Shown: one piece after another, positions 5,913 through 9,471 of the stretch
Layout of the letters: every line of letters begins with the position of its first letter
Position numbering within the stretch: position 1 is the stretch's first letter
Source: Planctomycetota bacterium
GTDB lineage: Bacteria; Planctomycetota; MHYJ01; JACQXL01
Length of the DNA: 9,471 nt
Reading direction: 5' to 3'
NCBI GenBank assembly: GCA_030018555.1
Contig: JASEHY010000047.1
Location: forward strand, 1 to 9,471
Made by a program: the position numbers and the translations under genes
Notes under the pieces: generated by a model
Seen by the model: only the letters and a program-made list of their open reading frames with translations
Database searches by the model: none
What the model was told of the DNA's origin: nothing

Positions 5913-6577
5913 AATGTCAGGTCATCACGAATTACTTTTCTTGGTCCACCATCTCGGCTGGTAGACCAATCCTTGACCGGAATAATTTCTTCAAGGCACT
6001 CCGATTGTCCCAGTTTTTTAAGTCGTTCGTAGATTAATTGCCAGGCACAATCAGTCTCAGGATTGACCTCGCATTTTCCTTCTTGTGAACCACCGCAGGG
6101 ACCGTTGAGCAAATTCTTAGCACATCTGGCAATCGGACAGATACCGCCTGTTTTATCAAGCAGACAGGTGCCGCATCCTAAACATCTTTCCTTCCAAATC
6201 CCTTGCTTCTCGGTTATCCCGAGAAAAGTCGTATTTAGACCGGGATAAACAATCTTATCGGGGAATTTCTCGGCAATAAGTTGAGCGCCGGCACCACAAG
6301 CTAACGAGAGAATTGCTTCCACCTTTCCCGCTAATGGAACAATCTTTTCTATAAATTCGTGGTCACATTGCCGTTCCACTGTCAGTTCTTCAATCTCTAA
6401 TAGTTTTTGTTCCATCTGAGCTTTCATCCGAAGCAGAGAAGACAATGTTTTACCCTCTTTTTCGCCACCAGCAAAACATACCGTGACACAGGTTCCGCAT
6501 CCAACTACCAGGATACTTTTATGCTTGAATGCTATACTGATGATTTCGGCTATTGGTTTTTGTTCTGCAACAATCAT
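5909..6577 (-). CDS. metV: MetV, zinc/iron-sulfur partner of MetF
   Basis: The 222-residue protein matches MetV, also called the MTHFR C-terminal zinc-beta-ribbon/UPF-type partner of MetF. The N-terminal half is a Rossmann-like fold with GCGTCVTVCFAGG (Cys27, Cys30, Cys34) and SLACGAGAQ (Cys94). The C-terminal half is Cys-rich: CLGCGTC (132-138), CPIARC (147-152), NGPCGG (158-163), then Cys169 and Cys177. In the family these Cys carry Fe-S and zinc sites, and MetV passes electrons to MetF's FAD. It is preceded by a strong GGGGGAGA Shine-Dalgarno and a 68-nt gap after mvhD, in which no clear promoter is visible. Its TGA stop overlaps the metF start. The name follows the Moorella metFV genes. 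Confidence 0.92.
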   Translation of the reverse strand: MIVAEQKPIAEIISIAFKHKSILVVGCGTCVTVCFAGGEKEGKTLSSLLRMKAQMEQKLLEIEELTVERQCDHEFIEKIVPLAGKVEAILSLACGAGAQLIAEKFPDKIVYPGLNTTFLGITEKQGIWKERCLGCGTCLLDKTGGICPIARCAKNLLNGPCGGSQEGKCEVNPETDCAWQLIYERLKKLGQSECLEEIIPVKDWSTSRDGGPRKVIRDDLTL

Positions 6578-6645
6578 TTTATTCTCCCCCGTTAGAAATA
6601 TACAAAGTTCTCACTGGTTGTAATTATAAACGATTCTAATAGGGC

Positions 6646-7125
6646 TTAAAGTTTATTTGACCTTAAAATACTCGGACCGATCCTTTTTATCTGTTCGGTC
6701 ATCTCAGAGGCAATCTGGGCAAACCTACCGCCCATTGCTGACGAAAGATTAAACATCTCCAGACGGCTATCCTCTATGCCGATGCTCTGCAACAATTTCT
6801 TGGCATATACCACTCGTTTTTTGGCGATGAGATTTCCTCTCTGAAAGTGACAGGAACCTTCCTCACAACCGGCAACAATAATACCATCTGCTCCTTTCTC
6901 AAATGCCTTTAGTAGATACAGGACATCCAATTTCCCCGTACAAGGAATCCGGATAATCTTTATATTAGGCGGATAAGACAATCTCATAACACCAGCCAAG
7001 TCAGCGGCTGCAAAGGCACAATAGTGACAACAAAACGCCAGAATTTCAGGTTCAAACTCCGCTTCGGCAGGACGGTGGCTGGCTTTATCGCTTAATATCT
7101 CAAGGGTTGTATCCATTGGTTCCAT
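6646..7125 (-). CDS. mvhD: MvhD/FlpD-like [2Fe-2S] electron-transfer subunit
   Basis: The 159-residue protein has the hydrogenase-delta/MvhD pattern: CCHYCAFAAADLAG (Cys32, Cys33, Cys36), RIPCTGKLD (Cys62), and GADGIIVAGCEEGSCHFQRGN (Cys87, Cys92). In methanogens MvhD links a hydrogenase to HdrA. In the Moorella MetFV-HdrABC-MvhD complex it is a small [2Fe-2S] relay attached to HdrA. The family's usual first motif is C-x-W-C; here it is CCHYC, with an extra Cys. The start at 7125 has AGGAG 8 nt upstream, and this site overlaps the hdrA TAG stop, so the two genes are tightly coupled. No hydrogenase gene is visible in the window. A second in-frame ATG three codons later is also possible. Confidence 0.92.
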   Translation of the reverse strand: MEPMDTTLEILSDKASHRPAEAEFEPEILAFCCHYCAFAAADLAGVMRLSYPPNIKIIRIPCTGKLDVLYLLKAFEKGADGIIVAGCEEGSCHFQRGNLIAKKRVVYAKKLLQSIGIEDSRLEMFNLSSAMGGRFAQIASEMTEQIKRIGPSILRSNKL

Positions 7126-7136
7126 AGTTAATGCTC

Positions 7137-9471
7137 CTAATTCTTTGTAACTAAGAAATTGTCAATCATTGCAATAATCTGTTCGTCCTGAAATTGCTGG
7201 ACCTGAATAGCTTTGGCTGGACATTCTCCAGCGCAGATACCACACCCCTGACATTTGATGGTCTTGATTTCTGCTTCCCCTTTTTCATTAATATAAGGGG
7301 CATCATACGGACAAACCCGCAAACAGGTTAGACAAACGGCGCATTTATCAGGGTCTATCACCGCGCTGACTCCTTCTACTTCAAGGTAATCACGGGATAG
7401 AATCCTGCCGACTCGTCCCACTACTGCCATTGCCTGAGAAATCGTTTCATCAATGGATTTAGGTGAATGAGCCAATCCGCAAAGGAAAACGCCTTCATTA
7501 GCAAAATCTACCGGTCTGAGTTTCACATGGGCTTCTAAGAAAAATCCGTCCTCATCAAGCGGAACTTTTAGTGCCTCACTTATCTTCTTATTGCCTGAGG
7601 CAGGTAAAATCCCAGTGCTCAAAACAATCCTATCCGGCTTAAGCACTATTCTTTCTCTTAGAAGTGTATCGGAAACAGTTACCATAAGTTTCCCGTCTTG
7701 CTCTCTTTTCACTTCGGGTTCACTTTCCGGTTCAAATCTGATAAAGATAATGCCGGATTCTCTTGCTTTTCTATAATAATCTTCCTGAAAAGCATATGTC
7801 AATATATCGCGATACAAAATATAAATATTTACTGTTGGCTCTAATTCTTTGAGTTTAAGTGCATTCTTGATTGCGGTACTACAGCAGACACGACTGCAGT
7901 ATAAGTGCCTTTCCTCTCTTGAGCCAACACACTGAATCATCACAACCGAAGTATTGGGCTTAAGTTCCACGGTCTTAGTGGCTATCATCTCTTCCAATTC
8001 CCGCTGGGTAAGGATGCGGTCATCTGAGCCGTAGAGATATTCTGTGGGTTTATACTCCTCGCCACCCGTCGCAACTATTATTACACCATGCTCAATTTTC
8101 TCTTCGGTAGTTAAAGTGGTTACAAAATTCCCGACATAACCCTGCACCTCTTTTACTTCAGAGTTCTTATAGACCTTAACCAGAGGATGGTTTCCAATTT
8201 GTGTAATAAGCCCCTTAAGAATGGGCTGAATGTTTTCCCCGCTTAATGTATAATAAAGATGCCGCAAATTACCACCGAGTTCTCCTTTTTCTACTAAAGC
8301 GACGGCAAAGCCCTGATTAGCCAGAGATAATGCAGATGTCATACCTGCCAATCCACCACCGATAATCAATGCTTTAGGTGTTACGGCTGTATGCGCCGGA
8401 TGAAACGGCTCAAGCAATCTTGACTTGGCGATTGCCATTGCTACTAATACTTTGGCTTTCTGAGTGGCAAGCGAAGGAGATTTGCTATGCACCCAGGAAC
8501 ACTGCTCACGAATATTTGCCATCTCAAAAAGATGCCTGTTCATACCCACTTCCCGGATGGTTTCCTGAAAAAGCGGCTCATGAGTGCGCGGGGTACAGGA
8601 AGCAACCACCACACGATTTAGATTCAACTCCTTTATCTTCTTCTTTATATTCTCCTGACAATCCTGGCTGCAGGCATAAAGCACATCTTCACTCCAAACC
8701 ACATTGGGGAATTCTGAAACATATTCTACAACCTTTTTGACATCTACCGTGGAGGCAATATTTATCCCGCAATGACAGACGAAGACGCCGATGCGCGGCT
8801 CATTATCCTTGACCTCAAATTCTTCAGGATAGGTCTTCTGCCGGGTCTCGGAACCACGGGCTTCATTTATTAATTCGGCAACACTTCCAGCCGCCGAACT
8901 GCCTTGAATGACTGTTTCCGGTATATCTTTGGGACTCTGGAAAACACCCGCTACAAATACACCGGGTAAATTGGTCCGGTTCGGAGAGAAAGTATTTGTC
9001 TGACAGAAATTATAATGATTAAGTTGTAGACCGAGCCGTTTACTCAATTCTATAGCCGATGCCGAAGATTCCAGCCCCACCGAAAGAACTACCATCTCAA
9101 ATTCTTCTTCCTGAATTATGCCTTCAGCATCTACATAGTCCACCATCAGGTTTTTAGTCTGGGCTGTTTCCTTAACACCGGAGAGCATACATCTTTTGTA
9201 GTTGATGCCGTATTTGTCCTTTGCCCGTTGCACATATCTTTCAAATCCTTTGCCGAATGTTCTCAGGTCTATGAAGAAAATTGTTGGTTGAATATCTTTA
9301 TTATGTTCCTTAGCCACAATTGCCTGCTTGGTCGCATACATACAACAAACGCTGGAGCAGTAGCCGTGTCCGATTCCTGGGTCTCTTGAGCCGACACACT
9401 GGATAAAAGCAATCTTTGTGGGATGTTTCCCATCAGCGGGGCGTTTGATTTCACCCCGAAAAGGTCCCGAG
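7137..9471 (-). CDS. hdrA: HdrA-like electron-bifurcating flavoprotein, two HdrA modules (5' end off window)
   Basis: HdrA is the FAD-containing, Fe-S-rich subunit of heterodisulfide-reductase-type complexes and the site of electron bifurcation or confurcation. The frame stays open through the right edge (first full codon at 9470), giving 777 visible residues; the ATG at 9341 is internal. Visible first comes the tail of one HdrA module: FIQCVGSRDPG, YCSSVCCMYATK, then FVAGVFQSPKDIPE. A complete second module follows: VFVCHCG (about 8770), ASCTPRTHEP, REQCSWVH, the FAD-binding IIGGGLAGMTSAL (about 8340-8375), IQCVGSREERHLYCSRVCC (about 7880-7945) and LCGLAHSPKSIDE. The C-terminus has two [4Fe-4S] motifs, CAVCLTCLRVCP and CQGCGICAGECP (7218-7352). 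No hdrB or hdrC is visible; they could lie upstream. The stop TAG overlaps the mvhD Shine-Dalgarno. Confidence 0.93.
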   Translation of the reverse strand, partial: SGPFRGEIKRPADGKHPTKIAFIQCVGSRDPGIGHGYCSSVCCMYATKQAIVAKEHNKDIQPTIFFIDLRTFGKGFERYVQRAKDKYGINYKRCMLSGVKETAQTKNLMVDYVDAEGIIQEEEFEMVVLSVGLESSASAIELSKRLGLQLNHYNFCQTNTFSPNRTNLPGVFVAGVFQSPKDIPETVIQGSSAAGSVAELINEARGSETRQKTYPEEFEVKDNEPRIGVFVCHCGINIASTVDVKKVVEYVSEFPNVVWSEDVLYACSQDCQENIKKKIKELNLNRVVVASCTPRTHEPLFQETIREVGMNRHLFEMANIREQCSWVHSKSPSLATQKAKVLVAMAIAKSRLLEPFHPAHTAVTPKALIIGGGLAGMTSALSLANQGFAVALVEKGELGGNLRHLYYTLSGENIQPILKGLITQIGNHPLVKVYKNSEVKEVQGYVGNFVTTLTTEEKIEHGVIIVATGGEEYKPTEYLYGSDDRILTQRELEEMIATKTVELKPNTSVVMIQCVGSREERHLYCSRVCCSTAIKNALKLKELEPTVNIYILYRDILTYAFQEDYYRKARESGIIFIRFEPESEPEVKREQDGKLMVTVSDTLLRERIVLKPDRIVLSTGILPASGNKKISEALKVPLDEDGFFLEAHVKLRPVDFANEGVFLCGLAHSPKSIDETISQAMAVVGRVGRILSRDYLEVEGVSAVIDPDKCAVCLTCLRVCPYDAPYINEKGEAEIKTIKCQGCGICAGECPAKAIQVQQFQDEQIIAMIDNFLVTKN

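Noticed and set aside
8378..8740. 120-codon open frame on the plus strand
   Set aside because: It is antisense to a well-conserved part of hdrA and shows no domain features.

Overview
The window looks like chromosomal DNA of an uncultivated anaerobic bacterium that uses the methyl branch of the Wood-Ljungdahl (reductive acetyl-CoA) pathway. The main evidence is a minus-strand run hdrA-mvhD-metV-metF. This is the core of the flavin-based electron-transfer type of methylene-tetrahydrofolate reductase, described for the MetFV-HdrABC-MvhD complex of Moorella thermoacetica. Strong Shine-Dalgarno sites, ATGA stop/start overlaps and standard use of TGA as a stop all indicate a bacterium. The sequence alone does not fix the phylum.

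Layout, left to right. Positions 1-132 (+) are the last 43 codons of a transposase that resembles the IS630 family. Positions 255-728 (+) encode a small four-helix membrane protein of unknown function. Positions 729-860 hold no gene, but do hold short GGGAC/GTCCC inverted repeats and a possible weak promoter. Positions 861-1103 (+) are a small gene interrupted by an in-frame TGA, directly coupled to an intact DUF2283 gene (1100-1300, +). A 50-nt palindromic repeat (1312-1361) separates these from comM/yifB (1388-2941, +). An apparently gene-free convergent gap follows (2942-3060).

From 3061 to the right edge everything is on the minus strand. In transcription order it reads: hdrA (5' end outside the window), mvhD, metV, metF, a stand-alone receiver-domain response regulator, and a membrane histidine kinase. 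Gaps are short, metV/metF overlap by ATGA, and metF overlaps the regulator by 32 nt, so this is probably one operon. HdrA (flavin and many Fe-S clusters) should pass electrons through MvhD and MetV to MetF, which reduces methylene-THF to methyl-THF. The kinase carries GGVENPF in a transmembrane region, matching the GGXXNPF quinone-sensing motif of RegB/PrrB kinases. The operon may therefore include its own redox sensor.

A second theme is small palindromic elements. A perfect 24-bp palindrome lies in frame inside comM. Two tandem hairpin repeats form the 3' end of the kinase gene. A GC-rich hairpin lies between regulator and kinase, and a large hairpin lies upstream of comM. Together with the transposase tail and the nonsense-broken small gene, they suggest a genome shaped by small mobile repeats.
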